From assembly GCA_944322285.1 (NCBI GenBank), contig CALUOR010000029.1, positions 1 through 44,492 of the forward strand: 44,492 nucleotides of DNA, given 5' to 3'. The DNA is from an uncultured Bacteroides sp. (GTDB lineage Bacteria; Bacteroidota; Bacteroidia; Bacteroidales; Bacteroidaceae). Position numbers and translations under genes: made by a program. This document shows, piece by piece, positions 33,960 through 41,522 of this stretch. Within the stretch, counting starts at the first letter, position 1. Each line of letters opens with the position of its first letter. Under the pieces are notes generated by a model. That model made no database searches, was not told the origin of the DNA, and saw only the letters and a list, made by a program, of their open reading frames with translations.

Positions 33960-34895
33960 ATGAGGAACAAGACACTGCAAAGTTTCATTGCTACAGGACG
34001 CTTCACGCTGCCTGCCGTAATCCTTATCGCCATCTGCTGCTGGACAGCGATGGGGATAGGGACAGGCACACCCGCTACCCGGCTATTACCCAGCTTCGCA
34101 CTTTGCGGGCTTGTGGGCTACTTACTGGTAGAGACAAACAACAACTTTGCCTTGATTCGTGTCAGAGCCTCCGGACAAACTGCCTTGTACCTCTTGCTGG
34201 CCGCCACTTATCCCGCGCTATACAGCCTTTATAACGGACAAGCGGCATCGGTTTGTTTCCTGCTTGCTATCATGTTTCTGTTCCGCAGCTATCGGGGCGA
34301 ACATACATCGGCCTGCCTGTTTCATGTATTTGCATTTGCAAGTATAAGCAGCCTGTTTATCCCTCAACTGACTTTATTCGTTCCCGTCTTATGGATTGGG
34401 GCTTATAACTTCCATTCATTAAACGTGAGAAGTTTTATAGCCTCCCTCATAGGCTGGGCGTTGCCTTACTGGTTTCTGTTGGGATATGCTTACGCAAGCG
34501 ACAGAATGGAGGTATTTCTTACCCCGTTCAAGACATTGGCCTATTTCACCCCTATCGGTTTCCTGTCCGATATTTCGCAGATAGCCACCTTTGCTTACGT
34601 GTCCATACTCTTCGCTGTTGGTGCCATACATACTATCGTCTCAGGGAACGAAGACAAACTTAGCACGCGCAGTTACCTTCGTTTCCTTGTGTTGTTGGGC
34701 ATTTGTTGCGGAGCACTCATCGGACTGCAACCGGCTTTATACAACCAGCTTCTTCCCTTACTATGGATATGTGCCTCCATCGTAGGCGGCCGGTTGTTTA
34801 TCTTAAGCCGTGGACGTATAGCCAATATCTTTTTTGTCTGCTCCGTTATAGGAGCGTTCTTATTGTTTGCCTTCAACCTATGGACGCTTTTATAG
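33960..34895 (+). CDS. polytopic membrane protein of unknown function
   Basis: A 311-residue protein with about nine hydrophobic segments spread along the length (for example 20-35, 45-58, 75-90, 125-150, 160-178, 210-225, 245-265, 270-285, 290-308) and few polar loops. I see no catalytic motif and do not recognise the family. It lies between purD and a DedA-like gene, which it overlaps by 16 bp, so it is probably co-transcribed. Confidence 0.7.
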   Translation: MRNKTLQSFIATGRFTLPAVILIAICCWTAMGIGTGTPATRLLPSFALCGLVGYLLVETNNNFALIRVRASGQTALYLLLAATYPALYSLYNGQAASVCFLLAIMFLFRSYRGEHTSACLFHVFAFASISSLFIPQLTLFVPVLWIGAYNFHSLNVRSFIASLIGWALPYWFLLGYAYASDRMEVFLTPFKTLAYFTPIGFLSDISQIATFAYVSILFAVGAIHTIVSGNEDKLSTRSYLRFLVLLGICCGALIGLQPALYNQLLPLLWICASIVGGRLFILSRGRIANIFFVCSVIGAFLLFAFNLWTLL

Positions 34896-35347
34896 ACTCG
34901 CTTGTACAGTTACTCATCCAATGGGGATATTTGGGCATCTTCCTCTCCGCATTGTTGGCGGGTAGCATTCTGCCTTTCAGTTCGGAGCTGGTATTAGCCG
35001 CATTGGTAGGCATGGGGTTGAATCCCACGCTAGCTCTGCTATGCGCTGCAATAGGAAACACCGTGGGAGGCCTGACTTGCTACGCCATGGGCCTGATGGG
35101 CAAAGTAGAATGGATAGAGAAATATCTCAAGGTGGAGCGCGCCAAGGTGGAGCGGATGCAACGTTTCCTACACGGGCGCGGCGCATTAATGGCTTTCTTT
35201 ACCTTCTTACCTTTTGTAGGCGAAGCCATTGCCGTAGCCTTAGGCTTTATGCGCGCCAATCCATGGCTGGTCACACTCTCCATGTTTGCGGGTAAATTGG
35301 CACGATATGCCTGCCTGCTATGGGCTTTCGATGCAGTGATTAATTAA
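34880..35347 (+). CDS. DedA/YqaA-like (VTT domain) membrane protein
   Basis: A 155-residue inner-membrane protein. It starts MDAFIDSLVQLLIQWGYLG, has SSELVLAALVGMG, the Gly-rich GNTVGGLTCYAMGLMGK, and FLPFVGEAIAVALGFMR with the membrane-embedded Pro/Gly typical of the family. DedA proteins move lipids across membranes in some bacteria; this short YqaA-like branch is not characterised to my knowledge. The ATG at 34880 begins at the conserved part and overlaps the previous gene. Confidence 0.82.
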   Translation: MDAFIDSLVQLLIQWGYLGIFLSALLAGSILPFSSELVLAALVGMGLNPTLALLCAAIGNTVGGLTCYAMGLMGKVEWIEKYLKVERAKVERMQRFLHGRGALMAFFTFLPFVGEAIAVALGFMRANPWLVTLSMFAGKLARYACLLWAFDAVIN

Positions 35348-35372
35348 TATACGAACTATAAACATATATAAG

Positions 35373-36236
35373 ATGATAAAGAGAAATAGCTGGTTGGTAA
35401 TCGTCCTCCTGTTGTTCGTTGCCTGTCAGCCGAACAAACAGAAGAATGAAGTTCAAGAAAACCGCCCCATCCTTATGGTCACCATAGAGCCGTTGCGTTA
35501 CTTCACGGAGGCCATTGCCGGGCCTCGCTTCACGGTAGAAAGCATCGTGCCACGAGGCAGCAGCCCCGAAACATACGACCCCACCCCAGCCCAACTCTTG
35601 GCACTGGCTGACAGCCGCGCTTACCTGCGCATCGGTTCCATCGGCTTCGAACAAGTATGGATGGACCGATTGATGGCCAACGCTCCCGACCTGCCCGTAT
35701 TTAATACTTCCCAAGGCATTGATTTTATTCTGGAGGACGAAGGAGCGGAACCTCACGTTTGGACATCAACCGTCAACGCGCGTATCATAGCCGATAACAT
35801 AGCCACTGCCTTATGCACCCTCGACTCAACGCATACCGCTGAATACTTGCACCGGCGCGACAGCCTCATGGCGGTCATTGCCCAGACCGACAGTCTCTGC
35901 CGTTCCCTGTTGTTGCGTCCCGATGCCGACCGCACTTTCCTCATTTACCATCCGGCACTCAGCTATTTCGCCCGCGACTACGGTCTACACCAACTCCCCA
36001 TCGAGGAAGCCGGCAAAGAACCTACCCCCGCACGGCTGAAAGCCCTCCTTGACCTCTGCCAAAAAGAGAAAGTGAACATCATCTTTGTGCAGCCTGAATT
36101 CGATCGGCGCAACGCCGAACTCATAGCCCGACAGACAGGCACCCGTATTATCCCCATCAATCCTTTGTCTTACGATTGGCAAAGCGAAATAATCAAAGCG
36201 GCAAAAGCCTTAGCCCCCAATAACAACAGCAAATGA
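35373..36236 (+). CDS. znuA: metal ABC transporter substrate-binding lipoprotein (ZnuA-like)
   Basis: A 287-residue cluster A-I binding protein with a lipobox (FVAC, Cys18). Likely metal ligands are His128 (EPHVW), His193 (YHPALSYFARDYGL) and Asp268. The first ligand position, normally His in PHxYxP, is Glu66 (SPETYDP). A His-rich loop is lacking. Zinc or manganese are both possible. It overlaps the ATPase gene by 4 bp (ATGA). Confidence 0.85.
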   Translation: MIKRNSWLVIVLLLFVACQPNKQKNEVQENRPILMVTIEPLRYFTEAIAGPRFTVESIVPRGSSPETYDPTPAQLLALADSRAYLRIGSIGFEQVWMDRLMANAPDLPVFNTSQGIDFILEDEGAEPHVWTSTVNARIIADNIATALCTLDSTHTAEYLHRRDSLMAVIAQTDSLCRSLLLRPDADRTFLIYHPALSYFARDYGLHQLPIEEAGKEPTPARLKALLDLCQKEKVNIIFVQPEFDRRNAELIARQTGTRIIPINPLSYDWQSEIIKAAKALAPNNNSK

Positions 36237-37033
36237 AAGAAGCTCCTCTCATCGAAATAAAAAGCCTAAACGTCGGTTATGAAGGCCGCACCGTGTTGCA
36301 TAACGTAAACCTAAACGTCCGTGAACGCGACTTCTTAGGCATAATCGGCCCTAACGGAGGCGGAAAGACCACACTTGTGCGCTGCATCTTAGGTTTGCTG
36401 ACGCCCCAAAGCGGACAAATCATCTTTCATCCCCGACGTCCAAGCCGCGTCAAGCAAGGGCTTTCTATCGGTTACTTGCCTCAATACACCAGCATTGACC
36501 GCAAATTTCCCATCAACGTACAGGAAGTCATTCTTTCCGGCCTTACAGGCATCAAAGGAACGGCTACCCGTTTTACAAAAGAAGACCGCTTATTAGCCCA
36601 GCAAGTGGCACAACGCATGGGACTCTCCGGATTGGAACACCGCCCCATTGGAACACTAAGCGGAGGCCAGTTACAACGTACCCTATTGGGACGTGCTGTC
36701 ATCAGTGACCCGGAAGTTATCATTCTTGATGAACCATCCACTTATTTAGACCGCCATTTCGAAGCACAGCTCTACCAACTACTGACTGACCTCAACCGGC
36801 AATGCGCCATTATCCTCGTCTCACACGATATAGGCACCGTCCTAAGGCAGGTCAAGTCCATCGCTTGTGTCAATGGCACATTGGATTATCATCCAGACAC
36901 GGGCATCACTACCGAATGGTTGGAGCGCAACTTCCAATGTCCTATTGACATACTGGGACATGGAAACCTACCACACCGTGTATTAGGACGACACACTCAT
37001 CATTCAAACGAAGACGGCAATGAAAGCAACTGA
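36233..37033 (+). CDS. znuC: metal ABC transporter ATP-binding protein (ZnuC-like)
   Basis: A 266-residue ABC ATPase: Walker A GPNGGGKTT, Q-loop near YLPQY, signature LSGGQLQR, Walker B VIILDEPSTYLD and switch LVSHD. It is translationally coupled to znuA. A permease gene would be expected next but is absent. Instead the 3' end overlaps the convergent SGNH hydrolase gene by 34 bp. The C-terminus carries a His-containing stretch (GRHTHHSNEDG). Confidence 0.87.
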   Translation: MKEAPLIEIKSLNVGYEGRTVLHNVNLNVRERDFLGIIGPNGGGKTTLVRCILGLLTPQSGQIIFHPRRPSRVKQGLSIGYLPQYTSIDRKFPINVQEVILSGLTGIKGTATRFTKEDRLLAQQVAQRMGLSGLEHRPIGTLSGGQLQRTLLGRAVISDPEVIILDEPSTYLDRHFEAQLYQLLTDLNRQCAIILVSHDIGTVLRQVKSIACVNGTLDYHPDTGITTEWLERNFQCPIDILGHGNLPHRVLGRHTHHSNEDGNESN

Positions 37034-37836
37034 TACTTTAATGTCAACGCCATGCGACGATGCCCTTCCGCATTGGGATGCAGGCGATCGACCGACTTTT
37101 GATGGAAATATTGCGCATGAGCATCATTCAAAGGATAAAGCCCGCTCAAACTATTCAGATCGATAACCGGCACCGCCCATACATTACCCGCTTCCTTCAC
37201 CGTCTGCACGTAAGCATCCACATAGATGCCCAGTCGATTGGGGAACGCCTCCTCCGGTTGTACATTCTCCGGACTGAATTGGGCAAATCCCCGGTGCAAA
37301 GGCGTCAACATAATGACTTGTTTTGTAGGAAAGTTTGTCTTCAAGAAATCCATCAACCGATTGATACGTCCCCTGAACGTATTCTTATCCATAGACGGAC
37401 AACGATACGTCCGGCTTTCAGTAGCACCATGAGGCAACTGAGCATCTCGTCTTACCTCATCATACCACCAGCCCAAAGGCACTGAAGCATTAAAATCGTT
37501 CGTGCCGGCAAAAATAATAATTGCGTCAATATCCTGTCCCCGCTCCTCAAGCAGACGTTTGGCCTGTGCCAGTAAGCCATCCATACGATCCCCGTTGACA
37601 GCATAACTATACGCTTCCACACCCAGCATCTCGGTCAAATACTCCCAATAACATTTGGTAGTGCCTACATGACGCTCGTCAGTAATACTATCCCCCAAGA
37701 AAGCCACACGCTTGCCCAGCCATTGATTCCGCACATATTCTGCTTGCCCCGCCACAACTTGAGCCATAGCCACAGGCGTTACATGAGTTGCCATCAAGGC
37801 AAGTGCCAATACGCAAGCCATCCATTTTTTATTCAT
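37000..37836 (-). CDS. secreted SGNH/GDSL hydrolase
   Basis: A 278-residue protein with a signal peptide (to about AMAQ, residue 26). Motifs: GDSITDE (block I Ser), NGDRMDG, FAGTNDFN (block III Asn) and DRLHPNAEGH (block V Asp and His). It is an esterase/lipase or carbohydrate acetylesterase; the substrate is not clear. The promoter is at 37872-37902. Its 3' end overlaps znuC. Confidence 0.87.
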   Translation of the reverse strand: MNKKWMACVLALALMATHVTPVAMAQVVAGQAEYVRNQWLGKRVAFLGDSITDERHVGTTKCYWEYLTEMLGVEAYSYAVNGDRMDGLLAQAKRLLEERGQDIDAIIIFAGTNDFNASVPLGWWYDEVRRDAQLPHGATESRTYRCPSMDKNTFRGRINRLMDFLKTNFPTKQVIMLTPLHRGFAQFSPENVQPEEAFPNRLGIYVDAYVQTVKEAGNVWAVPVIDLNSLSGLYPLNDAHAQYFHQKSVDRLHPNAEGHRRMALTLKYQLLSLPSSFE

Positions 37837-37871
37837 AAGTCAAAATCCTCCTATCATAAAATCCGTATGGG

Positions 37872-37902
37872 CAAAAATACAGAAAAAAAACGAAAATACA
37901 AA
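37872..37902 (-). promoter_or_regulatory. promoter of SGNH hydrolase gene
   Basis: Minus-strand TTTG (37902-37899) and TATTTTTG (37879-37872), spaced 19 bp. Confidence 0.75.
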
Positions 37903-37938
37903 CCAGGAAGCCCTAATGCAAAAGAAAATAGTTTCCTT

Positions 37939-37972
37939 TTTGCAATACTTCAAAAAATAATTCTTAACTTTG
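37939..37972 (+). promoter_or_regulatory. promoter of ncRNA copy B
   Basis: TTTG (37939-37942) and TAACTTTG (37965-37972), spaced 22 bp, the same as the copy A promoter. The predicted start is near 37979. Confidence 0.75.
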
Positions 37973-37978
37973 TGACGT

Positions 37979-38279
37979 TCACGCCGATTAATAGGGTGTG
38001 GGCAGACATATATGTAAGAGGCGTTTACTTGGCGTCTTGTCTTCTAAAGTTCAAACTTCGCAACTTTGGATATCTAACAAGAAGACGAGCAACAGTAGAT
38101 GTCTACGGGTGTGTAACAGCTATCCGGCATGCGTAGTGAGCGTGTCGGGTACTTACATATCGGCGTGGGCTTCTGCGTTGTTTATCCTTGTTAGATGGGC
38201 AATGCGAAGGCCTGAACTTTTGGATAAACAACAGGTACAGTTCCCCACGTCTTTCGCATATACCTATTTATATATGTAA
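37979..38279 (+). ncRNA. structured non-coding RNA, copy B (unnamed family)
   Basis: Roughly 300 nt, close in sequence to the minus-strand RNA at 62-363. Helices: H1 37980-37988/38159-38167; H2 38036-38044/38081-38089; H3 38046-38051/38062-38067; H6 38124-38132/38140-38148; H5 38177-38187/38222-38232. The loop of H2 (38072-38080) pairs with the loop of H5 (38188-38196). Another part of the H5 loop (38202-38208) pairs downstream with 38253-38259. Both are pseudoknots. CGTGGG (38164-38169) with CCCACG (38244-38249) competes with H1. The 3' end is not marked by a T run. It lies between the SGNH hydrolase and tRNA-Gln genes. Confidence 0.8.
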
Positions 38280-38508
38280 TCACCATCAAAAACATGTCCT
38301 GCTTCGGGGAATTATCAGGCACAAAGAAAATATGTCAGGTGAGAAGTTTATGACTTCTCCCATTCGTTGAGGGCATGGCATTCCTTACTCAATAATGAAA
38401 AAAGGAATGTCACTGTTAACCTTATCGGGATCGTACTATGGGAACACCTGTACTGGGCGTTTTGTGAAAAAGGTCCTTTACTGCTTATAAAATTGTTTGT
38501 TTTGTTTA

Positions 38509-38544
38509 TTTCGCCTCGGACCGACACCTCGGTTCGGGGCGAAA
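38509..38544. repeat. 15-bp hairpin in the ncRNA-tRNA intergenic region
   Basis: TTTCGCCTCGGACCG (38509-38523) pairs fully (with two G-U) with CGGTTCGGGGCGAAA (38530-38544) around a 6-nt loop. No T run follows on the plus strand. Other hairpins nearby are 38341-38347/38353-38359 and 38377-38386/38402-38411. I see no gene in 38280-38638. Confidence 0.7.
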
Positions 38545-38638
38545 GTTTGATAAAGCCTTTGCGAAAGTAAGCAAGTCCTTATGCGAAACAAAAAGCAAAA
38601 CAAAAATAGAGTGAGAACGAGAAAAAAACGACCGAATA

Positions 38639-38670
38639 TTTGGAGGTTATTTAGAAAAGCACTATCTTTG
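38639..38670 (+). promoter_or_regulatory. promoter of tRNA-Gln
   Basis: TTTG (38639-38642) and TATCTTTG (38663-38670), spaced 20 bp, 30 bp before the mature tRNA. Confidence 0.8.
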
Positions 38671-38700
38671 CCCCGCTTTTTAACAGAAAGCCCTAATGTT

Positions 38701-38771
38701 TGGACTATGGTGTAATGGTAGCACAACAGGTTTTGGTTCTGTTTGTCCAGGTTCGAATCCTGGTAGTCCAA
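38701..38771 (+). tRNA. tRNA-Gln (TTG anticodon)
   Basis: Acceptor TGGACTA (38701-38707) pairs with TAGTCCA (38764-38770). The anticodon loop TTTTGGT gives TTG, and the T arm contains GGTTCGAATCC. CCA is not encoded. It stands alone with its own promoter and terminator. Confidence 0.97.
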
Positions 38772-38781
38772 CGTACAGAAG

Positions 38782-38814
38782 CTCCGGAGTCGATTACGAC
38801 TGCCGGAGTTTTTT
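38782..38814 (+). terminator. tRNA-Gln terminator
   Basis: CTCCGG (38782-38787) pairs with CCGGAG (38803-38808), followed by six T. The end of the T run (TTTG, 38812-38815) doubles as the -33 box of the exonuclease gene. Confidence 0.85.
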
Positions 38815-38842
38815 GTTTTTATCCGAAAAAAGACTATTTTTG
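38812..38842 (+). promoter_or_regulatory. promoter of exonuclease III gene
   Basis: TTTG (38812-38815) and TATTTTTG (38835-38842), spaced 19 bp. Confidence 0.75.
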
Positions 38843-38880
38843 CATCAAATCTTTGTGCGAAAACAATAATACGACCAAAT

Positions 38881-39636
38881 ATGAAATTTATCTCCTGGAA
38901 TGTGAACGGGCTACGGGCCTGCAAGGATAAGGGCTTTGAAGAAGCCTTCCGGAATCTGGATGCCGATTTTTTCTGCCTGCAAGAAACGAAAATGCAAGCC
39001 GGCCAGTTGGATTTGGCTTTCGAGGGTTACACTTCCTATTGGAATTATGCCGAGAAAAAGGGATATTCGGGCACAGCCATCTACACCAGGCACAAGCCAT
39101 TGAATGTCACCTATGGTATCGACATCGAGCATCATGACAAGGAAGGACGAGTCATTACAATAGAGATGCCAAATTTCTTCCTCGTGACGGTATATACTCC
39201 TAATTCGCAGGACGAACTCCGCCGGTTGGATTACCGCATGACATGGGAAGACGACTTCCGGGCTTATCTGCTCGCGCTGGACGCAAAGAAACCTGTCATT
39301 GTGTGTGGCGACCTCAACGTAGCCCATCAGGAGATTGACCTGAAGAACCCCAAGACGAACCGCCGTAATGCGGGCTTTACGGACGAAGAGCGTGCCAAGT
39401 TCAGCACGTTACTTGATGCCGGCTTTTGCGATACTTTCCGCTACTTTTATCCAAACAAAGAGGGCGTCTATTCTTGGTGGTCCTATCGCTTCCGCGCCCG
39501 CGAGAAAAATGCAGGGTGGCGTATCGACTATTTCTTAGTGTCTAACCGCCTGCAAGAGCGTCTTACCGATGCCCAAATACATACCGACATCTACGGCTCC
39601 GACCATTGTCCGGTGGAAGTAGACATCAATCTTTGA
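38881..39636 (+). CDS. xth: exodeoxyribonuclease III (AP endonuclease)
   Basis: A 251-residue enzyme of the EEP fold: [28 protein letters not shown] (metal-binding Glu), [32 protein letters not shown] and the C-terminal [11 protein letters not shown] (catalytic Asp-His). It cuts DNA at abasic sites. It stands alone with its own promoter. Confidence 0.94.
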   Translation: MKFISWNVNGLRACKDKGFEEAFRNLDADFFCLQETKMQAGQLDLAFEGYTSYWNYAEKKGYSGTAIYTRHKPLNVTYGIDIEHHDKEGRVITIEMPNFFLVTVYTPNSQDELRRLDYRMTWEDDFRAYLLALDAKKPVIVCGDLNVAHQEIDLKNPKTNRRNAGFTDEERAKFSTLLDAGFCDTFRYFYPNKEGVYSWWSYRFRAREKNAGWRIDYFLVSNRLQERLTDAQIHTDIYGSDHCPVEVDINL

Positions 39637-39677
39637 GAATTTGTACATTATTAATAGATATAAATAGAAGATTAATA

Positions 39678-39707
39678 CTTGCCTATTTTCTATTTTTACT
39701 AATTTTG
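39678..39707 (+). promoter_or_regulatory. probable kduI-kduD promoter
   Basis: TAATTTTG (39700-39707) with CTTG (39678-39681) 18 bp upstream, 22 bp before the kduI ATG. Confidence 0.55.
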
Positions 39708-39728
39708 CATGGTTAATAAATAAAGCCC

Positions 39729-40571
39729 ATGAGAACAAACTATGAAATCCGCTATGCCGCGCATCCCGAAGATGCCAAGCATTACGATACGCAACGCATC
39801 CGCCGCGATTTTCTGATAGAGAAGGTCTTTGCGCCGGATGAGGTAAACATGGTCTACTCTATGTACGACCGCATGATTGTGGGAGGCGCTCTGCCAGTCA
39901 ACGAAGTATTGACTTTGGAAGCCATCGACCCGCTGAAGGCTTCTTACTTCCTGACCCGCCGCGAGATGGGCATTTTCAACGTAGGAGGTCCCGGAGAAGT
40001 AAAAGCTGGCGACGCGGTATTCACCTTAGATTATAAGGAAGCTTTATACTTAGGCTCGGGTGACCGGGAAGTGACTTTCCGTAGTCTCGATGCGGCTCGT
40101 CCAGCCAAGTTCTACTTCAACTCCACTACCGCCCATCGCAACTATCCCGACCGTAAGGTGACGAAGCAAGACGCCATCGTGGCCGAGATGGGTTCATTGG
40201 AAGGTTCCAACCACCGTTGCATCAACAAAATGCTGGTCAGCCAGGTGTTGCCTACCTGCCAGCTGCAGATGGGTATGACGGAACTGAAACCGGGAAGCGT
40301 ATGGAACACCATGCCTGCCCATGTGCATAGCCGTCGCATGGAAGCCTATTTTTACTTTGAAGTGCCCGAGGAACATGCCGTATGTCACTTTATGGGTCAG
40401 CCGGAAGAGACGCGCCACTTGTGGATGCGTGGTGACCAAGCCGTACTCTCACCTGAATGGTCAATCCACTCTGCCGCGGCTACCCACAACTATACGTTTA
40501 TCTGGGGAATGGGAGGCGAGAACTTGGATTACGGAGACCAAGACTTCTCCGAAATAACGGATTTGAAATAA
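39729..40571 (+). CDS. kduI: 5-dehydro-4-deoxy-D-glucuronate isomerase
   Basis: A 280-residue cupin-fold isomerase, full length. Zinc-binding histidines lie in MPAHVHSRRMEAYFYFEVPE and later in SIHSAAATHNYTFIWGMGGEN. It converts 5-keto-4-deoxyuronate, from pectin or glycosaminoglycan lyases, to 2,5-diketo-3-deoxygluconate. KduD acts next and its gene is 46 bp downstream. Confidence 0.95.
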   Translation: MRTNYEIRYAAHPEDAKHYDTQRIRRDFLIEKVFAPDEVNMVYSMYDRMIVGGALPVNEVLTLEAIDPLKASYFLTRREMGIFNVGGPGEVKAGDAVFTLDYKEALYLGSGDREVTFRSLDAARPAKFYFNSTTAHRNYPDRKVTKQDAIVAEMGSLEGSNHRCINKMLVSQVLPTCQLQMGMTELKPGSVWNTMPAHVHSRRMEAYFYFEVPEEHAVCHFMGQPEETRHLWMRGDQAVLSPEWSIHSAAATHNYTFIWGMGGENLDYGDQDFSEITDLK

Positions 40572-40617
40572 AAAAAGAAACATATATTTAGTAGTTAACA
40601 TTTAATAGTTTAACAAC

Positions 40618-41421
40618 ATGAATCCTTATTTGAATTTTTCTTTGGAAGGTAAGGTAGCCCTCGTAACAGGCGCTTCTTACGGTATTGGTTTTGCTATTGC
40701 TTCGGCTTTCGCAGAACAAGGTGCGAAAATCTGCTTCAACGACATCAATCAGGAGTTGGTAGACAAAGGTTTGGCTTCTTATAAAGAAAAAGGCATCGAT
40801 GTTCACGGCTATGTATGCGACGTGACGGATGAGCCCGCCGTACAGGCCATGGTAGCCCAAATTGAAAAAGAAGTAGGTCCTATCGACATTTTGGTAAACA
40901 ACGCCGGTATCATCCGTCGTATCCCGATGCACGAGATGGCGGCTTCTGAATTCCGTAAAGTAATCGACATCGACCTGAACGCTCCATTTATCGTATCAAA
41001 GGCTGTATTGCCCGGCATGATGGAACGCAAGCATGGCAAGATTATCAACATCTGCTCTATGATGTCTGAGTTGGGCCGTGAAACCGTATCGGCATACGCT
41101 GCAGCCAAGGGTGGTCTGAAGATGCTGACTCGTAACATCTGCTCTGAGTATGGTGAATACAACATCCAGTGCAATGGCATTGGCCCGGGTTACATCGCTA
41201 CTCCGCAAACCGCTCCGTTGCGTGAACGTCAGCCGGACGGAAGCCGTCACCCGTTCGATTCATTCATCTGCGCTAAGACTCCCGCAGGCCGTTGGTTACA
41301 GCCTGAAGAATTGACCGGTCCTGCCGTATTCCTGGCTTCTGAAGCTTCTAACGCAGTCAATGGTCACATTCTCTATGTAGATGGCGGTATCTTGGCTTAC
41401 ATTGGCAAACAACCTAAATAA
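40618..41421 (+). CDS. kduD: 2-dehydro-3-deoxy-D-gluconate 5-dehydrogenase
   Basis: A 267-residue short-chain dehydrogenase: TGASYGIG (cofactor loop), NNAGIIRR, the catalytic Ser (ICSMMSE) and YAAAKGG (Tyr, Lys). It reduces 2,5-diketo-3-deoxygluconate to KDG with NADH. The operon with kduI is typical. A hairpin with a T run separates it from the DUF4861 gene. Confidence 0.93.
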   Translation: MNPYLNFSLEGKVALVTGASYGIGFAIASAFAEQGAKICFNDINQELVDKGLASYKEKGIDVHGYVCDVTDEPAVQAMVAQIEKEVGPIDILVNNAGIIRRIPMHEMAASEFRKVIDIDLNAPFIVSKAVLPGMMERKHGKIINICSMMSELGRETVSAYAAAKGGLKMLTRNICSEYGEYNIQCNGIGPGYIATPQTAPLRERQPDGSRHPFDSFICAKTPAGRWLQPEELTGPAVFLASEASNAVNGHILYVDGGILAYIGKQPK

Positions 41422-41449
41422 ATAGATTTGATTTAGGATTTACCGGATA

Positions 41450-41501
41450 ATGGATAATTGAGATATAGGATGGTATGTCCTGATTTCAATTATCCATTTT
41501 T
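41450..41501 (+). terminator. inverted repeat after kduD
   Basis: ATGGATAATTGA (41450-41461) and TCAATTATCCAT (41486-41497) are perfect 12-bp arms followed by a short T run. It may stop or reduce read-through into the DUF4861 gene. Confidence 0.65.
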
Positions 41502-41522
41502 CATTTAAAAGATTTTCTGATT

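Noticed and set aside
37669-38279. Open reading frames of 155 and 93 codons over the structured RNA
   Set aside because: They are not shared by copy A, cross helices and the promoter, and show no protein-like pattern; the base changes preserve RNA pairing instead.
38478-38924. 148-codon minus-strand frame across tRNA-Gln
   Set aside because: It runs through the tRNA, its terminator and the xth start, with composition unlike a protein.
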